A stretch of DNA of 64,000 bases from Ferruginibacter lapsinanis (GTDB lineage Bacteria; Bacteroidota; Bacteroidia; Chitinophagales; Chitinophagaceae). Below, piece after piece: positions 28,939 through 40,300 of this stretch. Under the pieces are notes generated by a model. The model saw nothing but the letters and a program-made list of their open reading frames with translations, was not told the origin of the DNA and did not search any database. The stretch spans positions 2,468,501-2,532,500 of the forward strand of contig NZ_CP086063.1 of assembly GCF_020783315.1 (NCBI RefSeq), in the 5' to 3' direction. Each line of letters starts with the position of its first letter. Position 1 is the first letter of the stretch. The translations under genes were made by a program, and so were the position numbers.

Positions 28939-29985
28939 ATGAAGATGCTTACTATAAGATTTTTTCGATTATTGCCGCTTTTTTTGTTGATCAATGTATT
29001 AGCATTTGCTCAGCAAAAGCCCCATTATACGCAGTATATTCTGAATAATTATATTTTGAATCCTGCATTATCAGGCATAGAAAATTATGTTGATGTAAAA
29101 TTTAGTCATAGACATCAATGGGTAGGATTACAGGATGCACCTGTCACTACATACTTTACTATTCAGGGGCCGATAGGTAAGAAGGATTACAAGACAAATG
29201 CAACTACGCTTTTTGAAGTGCCCGGAGACAATCCAAGAGGTAATGATTATTGGCAGAACTATGAGGCCTCGGCTCCACATCATGGAATTGGAATGCAAAT
29301 AATTAATGACAGAACGGGTGCCTTTAATAATTTTTCTGCTTTTGCTACATACGCTTATCATATGGGCGTGGGCAAAAAAACGAATTTGTCTGCCGGTATT
29401 GGATTAGGGGTAAGTAAACTAAGTTTAGATCCTGGCAAGTTAAATTTCGGCACATCACAACCAAATGATCCTTCTGTTTTCGGAAATGACGAGATAAGTG
29501 CTTCCAGGATGGATATGAATGCAGGACTATGGCTTTATTCAGATAAATATTTTGTAGGACTTGCAGCTAATCAACTCATTCCGCATAAATTGGATTTTTC
29601 TGACGGACAACTAATTGTTACTGAAAAAGGGAAAATGGTTCCTCACATATTTGCTACAGCAGGGTATCGTTTATTGTTAAATGAGGATATCAATCTTATC
29701 CCGTCCGTAATGGTGAAATCGATAGGGTCATTACCTATACAATTGGATATAAATGCAAAGGCTCAGTTCAGAGACTTTCTTTTAATAGGAGCCAGCTATA
29801 GAGCTAAATACGGATTTGCAGGAATGGCGGGGATCAACATATTAAGTGGTTTAACCATTTCCTATTCTTATGATTATTCTACGACGCAGATAAATACAGT
29901 AAGTCAAGGTACCCATGAAGTAGTGCTTGGCTTTATTATCGGCAACAAATACAATAGTGATACCTGCCCAAAAAATGTTTGGTAG
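28939..29985 (+). CDS. Second PorP/SprF family protein
   Basis: This 348-residue SprF-like barrel has HYTQYILNNYILNPALSGIENY right after its signal peptide (FLLINVLAFAQ), the family hallmark. The TTG at 28912 is an unlikely start; ATG 28939 is followed directly by KMLTIRFF. The C-terminal strands (ISYSYDYSTT, HEVVLGFIIGNKY) end in a short CPKNVW tail. It lies 62 bases after the first SprF-like gene and probably belongs to the same unit. Two partners behind one adhesin may mean that one serves another type B protein, for example that at 50656-56673, which has none beside it. Confidence 0.88.
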   Translation: MKMLTIRFFRLLPLFLLINVLAFAQQKPHYTQYILNNYILNPALSGIENYVDVKFSHRHQWVGLQDAPVTTYFTIQGPIGKKDYKTNATTLFEVPGDNPRGNDYWQNYEASAPHHGIGMQIINDRTGAFNNFSAFATYAYHMGVGKKTNLSAGIGLGVSKLSLDPGKLNFGTSQPNDPSVFGNDEISASRMDMNAGLWLYSDKYFVGLAANQLIPHKLDFSDGQLIVTEKGKMVPHIFATAGYRLLLNEDINLIPSVMVKSIGSLPIQLDINAKAQFRDFLLIGASYRAKYGFAGMAGINILSGLTISYSYDYSTTQINTVSQGTHEVVLGFIIGNKYNSDTCPKNVW

Positions 29986-30463
29986 AACTTCTCCACAGTA
30001 AAGACTTTTTATTATGATCAGAGCCATTTTTAAAATGACTTTGAAATTATAAAACATTGGGTTTAGATTGTAAGTTTTGTATTAAATGGCAACGATTGCG
30101 TACGTAAAATAAAGAATTTGACTAGTAAAATATTTATATATTATTTATTGTAATGTTTTTATAAAACATTGATTATTAAGTACAATGAATAATTAAAATG
30201 GGGCTTTACTAAGTATTTACTATATCCGATTTATATATTTTGTTGGGGGTGTAGTGACAATGTACTTTTAATTTAAGCAGAATCAGGTTCTTTTTAAAAG
30301 AATTTGTTCTTAAAAATAACGAATCAATTGCTGTCAAAATGAAGAAAAATTCTACTTTAAAAGTAAGAAGTACCGCCGTTTATTGCCACAAATTACATGT
30401 CTGTCATATGGTACAAAATGCCATTACTTTTCTTTCATCCATACAAATTGAATTATTATAGTG
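29986..30463. other. Intergenic region before the second adhesin
   Basis: About 480 AT-rich bases carry no gene. A perfect palindrome with 8-base arms AATGTTTT and AAAACATT (30152-30170, 3-base loop) touches TGATTATTA (30170-30178), a one-mismatch copy of the locus element. Confidence 0.5.
30152..30178. promoter_or_regulatory. Palindrome fused to a degenerate TGATTATCA element
   Basis: AATGTTTT (30152-30159) and AAAACATT (30163-30170) form a palindrome. The adjoining TGATTATTA differs from TGATTATCA at one base. Read on the minus strand, it contains ATAATCAATGTTTTA, the same 15 bases found at site B (3967-3981). It lies about 290 bases before the start of the 2131-residue adhesin. Confidence 0.38.
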
Positions 30464-33400
30464 ATGAACATTTGTAAGGCAAATAATGGACTATCTATAA
30501 ACAGAAATGTAAAAAAACTGCTATTTACTTTTTTGACTTTTTTTGCATTGATTAATGTTTATGCTGCAAATATCAGTTCAAATGCTGTTACGGGTAACTG
30601 GAATTCTACGGCTTCATGGGCGGGTGGGGTGATACCGGCAGCTGGGGATAATGTTACCATTGTAAGTGGTGCAAATATTACTGTGTCGGTGGCAATTACT
30701 CAAACCGGAACAATTACAGTTAACTCGGGAGGGACGTTAACCTTAGGAGCTACATTAACGAGTAATGGCAGTAGCATTACGATTAATGGAACATTAAACT
30801 GTGGCGCAAATATCATCAACGGTAGCAGCAATTTTACTTTATCAAGTGCCAATACCGCCATATTAATGATTGGTAGCCCTAATGGTATTACTACTACCGG
30901 AACAGCTTCTGGTAGTATTCAAAATTCTGGGGCCACCCGATCTTTTGGAGCAAGTGCGGCTTATGTGTATAATGGTACAGCCAATCAGGTTACAGGAAAC
31001 GGTTTGCCGGCTTCGATCGGTGCTTTGGTAATTAATAATTCAGGCGCAGCTTCTAACAACATAGTAACCTTAACAACAAGCCCTCTGGAAATTAAAGCCA
31101 ATCCGGCAGCCGGCTCTCTTACTTTAACACAAGGTATTTTCAAAATAGGAGCAGGGAATACACTCAACTTTAATAACAACAGTAGTACAAATTCTCTTGC
31201 AAATAATGGAGGAGATCTTGCCACAACAGGAACCAATGGTGCAGATGGTGGTAAAATAGTTTTACTGAATGGTAGTGGAGCAAATTTTACAATATCCGGT
31301 TCAAGTACAGTTCATTTCTATGATCTTTCTTTCGGTACTGCGGTTGGTGGAGGAAATAGAAATGTGGTTCAAAGTACAGCAAATACTGTTATCATCAATG
31401 GTACTTTAACAATGCAGGATAATCAGTCTAAATGGTCGACCAATTCTCCCGCTTATGGTTCAAACGCTACTTTATTTGTAAATAATAACGGACAAGGATA
31501 TACGCCGGGGGCAGGCCAAAGATTAGAGTGGATGGCAATGTCGTCTGGAACAATTGGAACAACTGCCGGTTATCCGAATAATGTTACATTGGTAAATATG
31601 GGGACCTCACAAAATAATGGGTGTGGTTTTGGTCCTTCCGGTACCTGGTGTATTAATGGAACGTTGTCGGTTGGGGATGGTACAACGGCAGGGATGGCTA
31701 CTTTACAATCAATGACAGCATTTACTTGTGGAGGGATAACAATTGATAATAATTCAACACTGAAGCATGCTTCTGAAACTTTTACTGTAAAAGGAAATTG
31801 GCGTCAGCAAGGCACAACAGTAGGTGTCTTTTCACCTACATCAACGAGTTCTTCTGCAATTATTTTTGGTGGCAGCGGAACATCGGTCTCTCCGCAAACA
31901 ATTAGTATTTCATCAGGAACTGTATTGTTTGGAACAGGGGCTAATTTTTCAGATGTTACAATCAATAATGGTACCTATGTAAAATTAAACAGCCCTGCAA
32001 CAATCTTCAGTACAAAAAAACTTACCCTTACATCTGGTATTTTGGAAACAAGTTCAACCAATATACTCAGTATCACTAATACAGCTACTACAGGTATTTC
32101 GGGAACAGGGTCAAGTACTAATTTTATCAATGGTCCTGTCAAATGGAGTTTACTTAACAGTGGCACCAATACCTATACTTTTCCTGTAGGATCAGGGACT
32201 ACTTATTTACCTTTAGTTTTAAGTTCAAAAAATACTGCTGCAGGTAATGTTGCCACTGTAACTGCTTTTGCAACAAATTCTTTAGGTAGTGCGGATGGAA
32301 CTACACTTACATCAATCAGCAATACTGAGTATTGGTCGATGACTACTTCTGCCGGTTTAGGAACAACAGGAAGCTCAATTTCTATTTCAAGACAAACAGC
32401 TATTTCTCCATTAGATGCAATAGGAAAAAGTACATCAGCTAATGGAATATATTCATCATTGGCAGGGTCAGCAGGTACTTATGGAGTAACAGGCTCAAAC
32501 GATATAGGAACAGCATCGCCATGGTTTTTTGTATTGGCTAAAATTATTCCGCCGCCGCCTACTGTCACTACTGTTGCAGCTTCATCAATTGGTACAACTT
32601 CGGCTACATTAAATGCTACGATAAATGCTTATGGACAATCAACAGCAACATCTTTTGAATATGGTACCACAGTTAGTTACGGAAGTTCTGTTACCGGTTC
32701 GCCTGCTACAGTAACCGGTACGGGCAATACCAGCGTTACCGGGGCAATAAGCGGATTGATCCCAAATACGTTGTATGATTTCAGAGCGAATGGTGTATAT
32801 GGTTCCAGCATCACTGTTAATGGAAGTAATCTTACTTTTACTACCTTATCAAATGCACCAACGGTTGGTATGGTAAGTGCTATTACCACAACAGGTTTTA
32901 CTGCTAATTGGACAGCACCTACAGGGCAAGGTAGCGAAGCATTTACTTATACGATCCAGGTATCTACTGATCCAACATTTGCAACTGGCAATACGACTGT
33001 AACAGGCATTTCTTCTGGAACGCTTACTTATGCCTTCACCGGGTCATCAGCAACAACATACTATTATCATGTGTTAATAGTCAATGCTGGAGGGTCTTCA
33101 GCCTGGTCAGCTACAAGTGCAGCAGTAACAACAACTTTTACTGTAGGGCCTAGTTGTTCAAATGGTACAGGTGCATCTAATTCTCCTTCAACAATAAAAT
33201 TCACTTCATCAAACCCCGCAATAGATGGAGGGGTAGATGCATTGTGGTCAAATGCCCCGGCTAACAATATTTCACAAAGCACTGTGGGGTCGTATACCAC
33301 TACTAACGGTACTTCTACCTGGAAGGCTTTGTATACTGCAGATACTTTGTATATGTTGGTTCAAATAACTGATGCTAATCTTTGGAGCACCAATACAACT

Positions 33401-36400
33401 GTACCCGGAGATACCTGGAGATCTGACGGGATAGAAATTTATCTAGATGGAAATAATAGCAAAGGAACCAGTTATGATAATTATAATGATGTACAGATAA
33501 GGATAAACTGGGGTACCGGAACAGTGTCTGGTGTTGGTACCCCTACGCCCACATCAATCCCTATTAATTATCGGATCCCTACTGTTACCGGTGGTTATCT
33601 TTTGGAAATTGCTATACCATGGACTGGCATAGTTACAACAGGTATCGCTGATGGTAAACAAATAGGGTTGGACGTTGAAGTTAATGACAATGACAATGGA
33701 GTTGATCGTACCTCACAAGGCGGATGGTATACGTCGAATAGCCAGGCATTTAATAATGCCAGCCTGTTTGGTACAGCAGGTTTAACACTATGTCAGGTGC
33801 CTGTGGTTATTAATCCAACTGCGACAAATATCACAGCCAGTTCTGCAGATCTTGGCGCAACTGTTTCAGTAGCAAATGGAACGTTGGTTTCGGGTGGTCA
33901 TGGTACTGCATACAATACCTCAACAGGAGTTACTTCTCAGAATGCATCTGGAATAAGTGGTACAGCCGTTGTTGGTACACCATTTTCACATACGGTTTCT
34001 GGGTTGAGTCCACAAACATATTATTACTATGTTGGTTATGCCACCAATCAGTCGGGAACAGGAATAAGTACAGAAGGGGCATTCTGGTCATTATCAAATC
34101 CTCCTACGGCGCAACCTGCTTTCACAACGGCATCGGCTACGTGCAGTTCTGTAACATTGAATTGGAATACAGCTACCTTTCCCGTTTCGGGAGCAACTGC
34201 AACAGGATATATTTTGCTGCGTAAGCAAGGAGCTAGCCCAACAACTTCAGGTATTGTAAATGCAACAGCTCCGGGAAATTTTTCTTTGCCATCTGGAACA
34301 ACTTTAGTTACTGTCATTACAAGTGGCAGCACACTTACTTATACCAATACATCTCTTACAGCTGGAACTACTTATAGCTTTTTATTGGTTCCATTTACAT
34401 GGGATAATGTACATGATTCTACACGTAATTATTTAACTAATTCAACTCCGCCTTCGCAATCGATCACATTGAGTACTTCAGGCACATGGCTTGGAGTAAA
34501 TACCAATTGGAATGATAGTCAGAACTGGTGCAATGGAGTTCCTACTTCTGCTGATGATGTGGTAGTGCCAGATTATGGAGTGGGGGGTATCTATCCAATA
34601 ATTACTTCAGGTGTAGCTGCCACCTGTAAGAATTATAATATGGCAGTTAACGCGTCTGTAACCATAGATAGTGGAGGCTCATTAGCGATTAGTGGTACTT
34701 ATACAAGCAATGGTACACTGATCAATAATGGAGATGTCCTGCTGAACAGTAGCAGTGTTGCTCAGAGTTTTCCTGGTGCAACCGGTTCCATAACGGCAAT
34801 GAATAACCTAACTGTAAATAATACATCTGGTTTAGGAGTTACGTTTGATAAGGACTTTTTCATTACAGGGGCACTTACACCAACAGCTGGTAACATTGAT
34901 GTAAATAATGCATTGGTAACATTGATCTCTACAGCCACTGCTACGGCCCGGGTGGGCATTGTAGCCAGTAATATTAACTATACAGGGACAGGACAGTTTT
35001 GCATAGAAAGATATTTGCCTATGTTGACTTCCTCTTCAGGCAGAAGATGGCGTTTGCTGGGAGTGCCGATTAGTAGTATAAATGCACCTACCATCAACGC
35101 AGCATGGCAGGAAGGAGCAACTCCAACGCCTACCACTACAAGTGCTACGTCGGGAGTAAGTATCTACAATCCAAAGCCGGGATATGGTACACATATTACT
35201 AATGGGACAGGTAGCTCAAATAATGCAAATGGTTTTGATGCAGGCTCTACATCTAATCCATCTATTTATAAGATGGACCCGGGTACCGGAACATGGACAG
35301 TTCCTTCATCAACCGGAGTGACGATTACTAACAATAAGGCGTACATGATTTTTGTTAGAGGAGACAGAAGTATCCAGGTTTCTAATCAATACATCAATAC
35401 TACGGGAGGAAATAATATGCGGATAAAAGGGCGTATTAATACGGGTAATGATACGGTAGGAATTACCGGAGCCGGAAAATATGTTGTGAGTAATCCTTAT
35501 CCGTCTGCTATCAGTTTTAATAATATAGATTTTATGGGATTGACACCAGGCGTTACTTCAGGTGTTGAATATTATATGTGGGATCCGAAATTATTAGGTA
35601 GTAAAAATGTGGGAGGGTTTGTAACATTTAGTAGTGCTGGTGGGGGAACCTACACCAAAGTTCCTTACACTGCATATCCGGGAGGAAGCACGGGGATCAG
35701 TGCATACAGCAATACTGGTATTATAGAATCCGGAGGAGCATTCATGATTGAATCTGCCGGAGCAGGTAGTATTATCTTTCATGAAACAGATAAAATAACA
35801 GCTAATTCAACAGTAGGTATAGCCAGCAGACCTTTGCCGCAAAGCAGACCGCAAAATCAACCATCAGAATTTTATATCAATTTGTTATACAAAGATGGGC
35901 AAGACAGCAGCATATTAGCAGATGGCGTGGCAGCTACATTCAGTAATAACTATCATAATGAAGTAGATGAACAAGATGCACCTAAAATGCAAACATTCCA
36001 AACAAAAGAAAAGATAAGTTTAGTAAGAGATAATAATATTTTGGCTATCGAGCGAAGAGCTGCGATCACAATGGAGGATACTATCTTTTTGCAATTGATC
36101 AAACTTGATTTTAATTACAGATATCAGTTGCATCTATTTGGGAAAGACTTTGCTGCTGATCTTGATGCATTTCTTATTGATAAATATTTGCAACAGGTGT
36201 TTCCATTGACCACATCAGGGTTAACCAGGCATGATTTTGAAACAAATGGAGATGCAAATAGTCTTGCGGCTGATAGGTTTATGGTTGTCTTTAAATTAAA
36301 AGCCGGAGCTCCACTTCCGGTTAAGTTTATTGATGTAAACGCCTGGCAGAATACTGAAACAATCAATGTTCAGTGGAACGTAGCAGAAGATAGAGTGAAG

Positions 36401-36859
36401 GAATACCAAATTGAAAGATCAATTGATGGAATTCATTTTGTACAGGTAGGAATCGTTGCTGCCAGCGGTAAAAGTACTTATAACTGGATAGACGAACAGG
36501 CGAATGCAGGGGTGAATTATTATCGCATAATCAGTATAGGGAATGCAGCAGATAGATCATACAGCAAAGTGGTGAGTGTGAGATTAACGATAAATAAAAA
36601 TATGTCCGTTGTTATTTATCCTAATCCTATAAAAAATAATCAGATCAATTTGTATTTGAAAAATATGTTGGAGGGGGAATATAATGTTAGGGTACTAAAT
36701 TCAGTCGGACAATTAATGACGAAAGATGCGATTATCATCAAAAATGCGGATCTGTTACATCAAACAATAGGGATAAAAAAAGTGATGGTGAAAAGTGTCT
36801 ACTATCTTGAAATTACTGGTCCTGGTAATTTCAAAAAAATGATAGAAATAAAGAACTAA
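30464..36859 (+). CDS. Giant CBM9/fn3 adhesin with type A T9SS signal
   Basis: This 2131-residue protein is a paralogue of the adhesin at 22663. The GTG at 30461 directly precedes ATG 30464, the likelier start. A signal peptide ends INVYA. Beta-repeats follow (~35-690, with GNWNSTASW and GTIGTTAGYPNNVTLVNMG), then fn3-like domains (~696-895), a CBM9/DOMON-like domain (~917-1110; PAIDGGVDALW, SDGIEIYLDGNNSKG), more fn3-like domains, and a NWNDSQNWCNGVP module near 1340. A carboxy module with RRWRLLGVPI, AWQEGATP and YMIFVRGDRS lies at ~1515-1830. After an fn3-like YQIERSIDGIHF domain, the last ~85 residues (VVIYPNPIKNNQINLYLKNM, VRVLNSVGQLM) are a type A T9SS signal. So it keeps the scaffold of its neighbour but uses a different export signal, and has no SprF-like gene after it. 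Confidence 0.85.
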   Translation: MNICKANNGLSINRNVKKLLFTFLTFFALINVYAANISSNAVTGNWNSTASWAGGVIPAAGDNVTIVSGANITVSVAITQTGTITVNSGGTLTLGATLTSNGSSITINGTLNCGANIINGSSNFTLSSANTAILMIGSPNGITTTGTASGSIQNSGATRSFGASAAYVYNGTANQVTGNGLPASIGALVINNSGAASNNIVTLTTSPLEIKANPAAGSLTLTQGIFKIGAGNTLNFNNNSSTNSLANNGGDLATTGTNGADGGKIVLLNGSGANFTISGSSTVHFYDLSFGTAVGGGNRNVVQSTANTVIINGTLTMQDNQSKWSTNSPAYGSNATLFVNNNGQGYTPGAGQRLEWMAMSSGTIGTTAGYPNNVTLVNMGTSQNNGCGFGPSGTWCINGTLSVGDGTTAGMATLQSMTAFTCGGITIDNNSTLKHASETFTVKGNWRQQGTTVGVFSPTSTSSSAIIFGGSGTSVSPQTISISSGTVLFGTGANFSDVTINNGTYVKLNSPATIFSTKKLTLTSGILETSSTNILSITNTATTGISGTGSSTNFINGPVKWSLLNSGTNTYTFPVGSGTTYLPLVLSSKNTAAGNVATVTAFATNSLGSADGTTLTSISNTEYWSMTTSAGLGTTGSSISISRQTAISPLDAIGKSTSANGIYSSLAGSAGTYGVTGSNDIGTASPWFFVLAKIIPPPPTVTTVAASSIGTTSATLNATINAYGQSTATSFEYGTTVSYGSSVTGSPATVTGTGNTSVTGAISGLIPNTLYDFRANGVYGSSITVNGSNLTFTTLSNAPTVGMVSAITTTGFTANWTAPTGQGSEAFTYTIQVSTDPTFATGNTTVTGISSGTLTYAFTGSSATTYYYHVLIVNAGGSSAWSATSAAVTTTFTVGPSCSNGTGASNSPSTIKFTSSNPAIDGGVDALWSNAPANNISQSTVGSYTTTNGTSTWKALYTADTLYMLVQITDANLWSTNTTVPGDTWRSDGIEIYLDGNNSKGTSYDNYNDVQIRINWGTGTVSGVGTPTPTSIPINYRIPTVTGGYLLEIAIPWTGIVTTGIADGKQIGLDVEVNDNDNGVDRTSQGGWYTSNSQAFNNASLFGTAGLTLCQVPVVINPTATNITASSADLGATVSVANGTLVSGGHGTAYNTSTGVTSQNASGISGTAVVGTPFSHTVSGLSPQTYYYYVGYATNQSGTGISTEGAFWSLSNPPTAQPAFTTASATCSSVTLNWNTATFPVSGATATGYILLRKQGASPTTSGIVNATAPGNFSLPSGTTLVTVITSGSTLTYTNTSLTAGTTYSFLLVPFTWDNVHDSTRNYLTNSTPPSQSITLSTSGTWLGVNTNWNDSQNWCNGVPTSADDVVVPDYGVGGIYPIITSGVAATCKNYNMAVNASVTIDSGGSLAISGTYTSNGTLINNGDVLLNSSSVAQSFPGATGSITAMNNLTVNNTSGLGVTFDKDFFITGALTPTAGNIDVNNALVTLISTATATARVGIVASNINYTGTGQFCIERYLPMLTSSSGRRWRLLGVPISSINAPTINAAWQEGATPTPTTTSATSGVSIYNPKPGYGTHITNGTGSSNNANGFDAGSTSNPSIYKMDPGTGTWTVPSSTGVTITNNKAYMIFVRGDRSIQVSNQYINTTGGNNMRIKGRINTGNDTVGITGAGKYVVSNPYPSAISFNNIDFMGLTPGVTSGVEYYMWDPKLLGSKNVGGFVTFSSAGGGTYTKVPYTAYPGGSTGISAYSNTGIIESGGAFMIESAGAGSIIFHETDKITANSTVGIASRPLPQSRPQNQPSEFYINLLYKDGQDSSILADGVAATFSNNYHNEVDEQDAPKMQTFQTKEKISLVRDNNILAIERRAAITMEDTIFLQLIKLDFNYRYQLHLFGKDFAADLDAFLIDKYLQQVFPLTTSGLTRHDFETNGDANSLAADRFMVVFKLKAGAPLPVKFIDVNAWQNTETINVQWNVAEDRVKEYQIERSIDGIHFVQVGIVAASGKSTYNWIDEQANAGVNYYRIISIGNAADRSYSKVVSVRLTINKNMSVVIYPNPIKNNQINLYLKNMLEGEYNVRVLNSVGQLMTKDAIIIKNADLLHQTIGIKKVMVKSVYYLEITGPGNFKKMIEIKN

Positions 36860-37387
36860 AGGCTGAGTTTGAAATAGATGTCTATTAAAATGGTGTGTAT
36901 AAGTTGTTTTATAATATAAATTAATATTATCTATTCAATATATATAAATTATTGCAATATAAATGCATCTATTTGATTTGCAATAACATGTATTTAAAAT
37001 ATGTATAAGTTGTAGAATATTTTTTATATGAATAGTATATATTTTGTTTAGGGTGGTACATAAAATTATTTTTAGTTTTTAGGAACCCCTTCCTTTTAAC
37101 GAACGATTGTTTTTTGACCAATAGAAAAGAAAAGGATGCTTTTGGGCATTTTATTTTCTTGTTTTATTAGTCCTTCTAAAGCCAATACTTACTTGAATCG
37201 CCGAAAACCCGGGTATTCAGATCTATGCCATGATCGATAACCATGAGTTATGAAATATTTAGATTTAACGAAACGATTTAACTGCTTAAGTATGAAAAAA
37301 AATCTACACTTCTTTGTGTCCCCACCACTTGCCGGTGAAGGGAAATCTTTTATAAACAACTTCTTTTCAAAGCCTTATTTAACGATT
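36860..37387. other. Intergenic region before the third adhesin
   Basis: About 530 bases, very AT-rich up to ~37080, contain an inverted repeat TTATTGCAA (36949-36957) / TTGCAATAA (36978-36986) with a 20-base spacer, a possible regulator site. No terminator or gene is recognised. An in-frame ATG at 37250 exists but gives no signal peptide. Confidence 0.5.
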
Positions 37388-40300
37388 ATGAAAATGTTTA
37401 CTGTCAGCAAGAATGCCAAAATCTTTTCACGTACTAAAAAACTAGCAATTGTTTTACTAACAGGATTATTTTTTAATGCTACTGTTATGGCACAAACCAT
37501 AGTAGAAACTTTTGAGAGTGCAGACTGGACGACAAATTCAGCCATAGCTTCAATAAATGGTCATGGTAGAACTGTGGCAGCTTATGCTACTTCCGCAATA
37601 CAGACTATTAGCTCATGGAATGGTGCAGCATTGGTTAGTACTGGTACAGCAGGAGCTACTGCAAATAGTAGTTGGTCTTGGGGAATGGGACAAATTACCA
37701 TTGCTAGCTCGCCAAGTAATCAACAAGTGCATTCCAATCTTCGTGGTATAATGTTAAAAGAAAATGGAGGCTACCTTATTACACCAGTAATTATCGGTGG
37801 TGTTAGTACAGTAAAGTTCTGGATGAGTAGTGTTGGTGGCGGGGCTAGCGTGTATGTAGGTTATAGGCCACTAACAGGAACTTTGCTTTCTGTTACTTCA
37901 GTGTCAGGTACAAATGCTAGGTTTCAGCGAACACAGACAAATCATGGTTATGTATTGTTTCCTACAACTGTAGTAGGTAATATTGGTGTCGCTGGTATTC
38001 CTGCAAATGGGGTATCAGGAGGATCATTTACGAGAAATAACGCTGTTGCTTCCCAATTTACTTTCAGCGTTAGTCTTACAGGATCTGCTTCAACCCAGCC
38101 AGGTCAGTTGATTTTTTTAGATGATTCAGAATCAAGCAATTTTTCAAACTCCGTAATTGACGATATTGTTATTACCGCTTATGTAACAGGTCCTCCCGTT
38201 ATTACAGCCGATCAAACAGGTATTACACAAACAAGTGCAGGCAATATCGGACAAAATTCTGCGGATAATTTAATGTCTAATTTTAGAGTGAATGTCACTA
38301 CTTCAGATGCAACATTAAATAGTTTGTCTTTTGCTGCTGGAGGAGATTTTGTGACAGGCGATATTACTAATTTTAAATTATATACAAATACTACAACAAC
38401 TTTCCCAGGTGGTTCACCTCTTAGTACTTTTACAGCTACAGGAATTGCTGCAGGCGGTACAGTTACATTTTCCGGTTTAACACAAGCGTGTGCTATTGGA
38501 GCTAGATATTTCTTTATAACTGCCGATATTCCCTCTGGAGCTACATTAACTAAAACGGTTAATGTTCCGGCTACGCCGACTTTGACTTTTGCTGTTAGCA
38601 CACCTACTAATACCATTACAGCAGGAGGCACAAAAACAATTGTTGCACCAATACCTCCAACAATAGTTTTAGATCATTCGACTATTACGCAAACGACAGC
38701 AGGCAATGTTGCAAGATCTTCTACTGATAATTTACTTTCGAATTTTAGAGTAAATGTTGCAACTTCAAACGCTACATTAAATAGTTTATCATTTGCTGCA
38801 GGCGGAACTTTTGTTGCTGGTGATATCACTAATTTTAAATTGTATACAGCTGCTACTAACACTTTCCCGGGAGGAGCTGCTTTAAGTACAGTTTCTGCTA
38901 CAGGAATAGCTAATGGAGGCGCTGTAACGTTTTCTACACTCAACCAGGCTTGCGCTATTGGAGACAGATTTTTTTGGATAACTGCTGATATTGCATCTGG
39001 AGGAACTGTAGGAAATACGGTATTTGTTCCTGCGACTCCCACACTAACATTTGCATTAGGAACTCCGACTAATAACATTACAGTAGGCGGAACTAAAACA
39101 ATTTCGTTGGGGCAAAATTATTATAACACAGCTACTAACGTTACAGGGTCAACGCTTGCCAGTTGGACAACAAATCCAACAGGTGGCGCCGGAACCGCAC
39201 CTGCAAATTTTACTTCCGGAGATATCTTTAATATAAGAGCCGGAACAAATGTTAATTCAGGTACATGGTCAATATCTGGAACAGGGGCTAAAATTGTTAT
39301 AGCTAATACAGCCACTCTTACACTTACAGGAGCTACTAGTTTAAGTGGCACGCTTGAAAATAATGGAACATTTACACATGGTAGTCAGTCGTTTACATTT
39401 GGTACAGGCGGAGTTATTGCAGGAACAAATGTATGTGCTTTTCACAGTCTGACAATTAATACGACTTCGCCAAGCGATGTAGTTAGTCTTACAACATCTG
39501 GAGCATCCATAAATAATGCTCAAACACTCACTCTTACACAAGGTATTTTTAAAATTGGAACAGGTAATATTTTTTATTTTAACGGAGGAGGTGCTACAAT
39601 AACCAATACTGCAAATGGTAATCTGGCAACAACAGGCACTAATGGTTCAGACGGTGGTAAAGTTATATTCAGTAATACAAGTGGAAACTCGATGAACATA
39701 AACGGTACCGGCCAATTAACATTTTATGACCTGATAGTAGGAGGTTATGTAACTGGTACAGGTAATACTAGTGTTAATCAAAATAATACCAACGTATTGA
39801 TCAATGATTCTTTACGGTATTGTGATAATAATGCTCAATGGAATACAAATTCTCCGAAATATAGCTCAAATGCTACATTATATATAAATAATAACGGGCA
39901 AGGATATACGCCTGGTGGTGCTGGTAGGTTGCAATGGGCTGCTACGTCAGGGTTTGTTATTGGTACTACCGTCGGTTATCCTAATAATGTTACCCTGGTA
40001 AATTGTGGTAATCCATCTACAATTTCACAAAGTTTGCCAATTAACGGAGTGTTTTCTATTGGAGAAAATGGTTTAGGAGGTAATGTTACAATATCAGGTG
40101 GTACAGCTAATGCTTTTAATTGTGGTGCTTTAATTGTGGGTACAGCATCTACTTTTAATGCACCTGCTGCGAATATGACTGTAAGGGGAAAAGTTGTTCA
40201 TCGCAATGCAGGGGCTAATACTTTTGTACATAATTCAGGTACGGTTATTTTAAATGGTACAGGGACGTCGGTTACACCGGATTCTCTTAGTTTGGCATCA

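Noticed and set aside
27977..29985. SprF-like pair considered as part of a complete T9SS or gliding locus
   Set aside because: No gldK-N, sov/sprA, porV or sortase genes are present in the window; these are substrate partners only.
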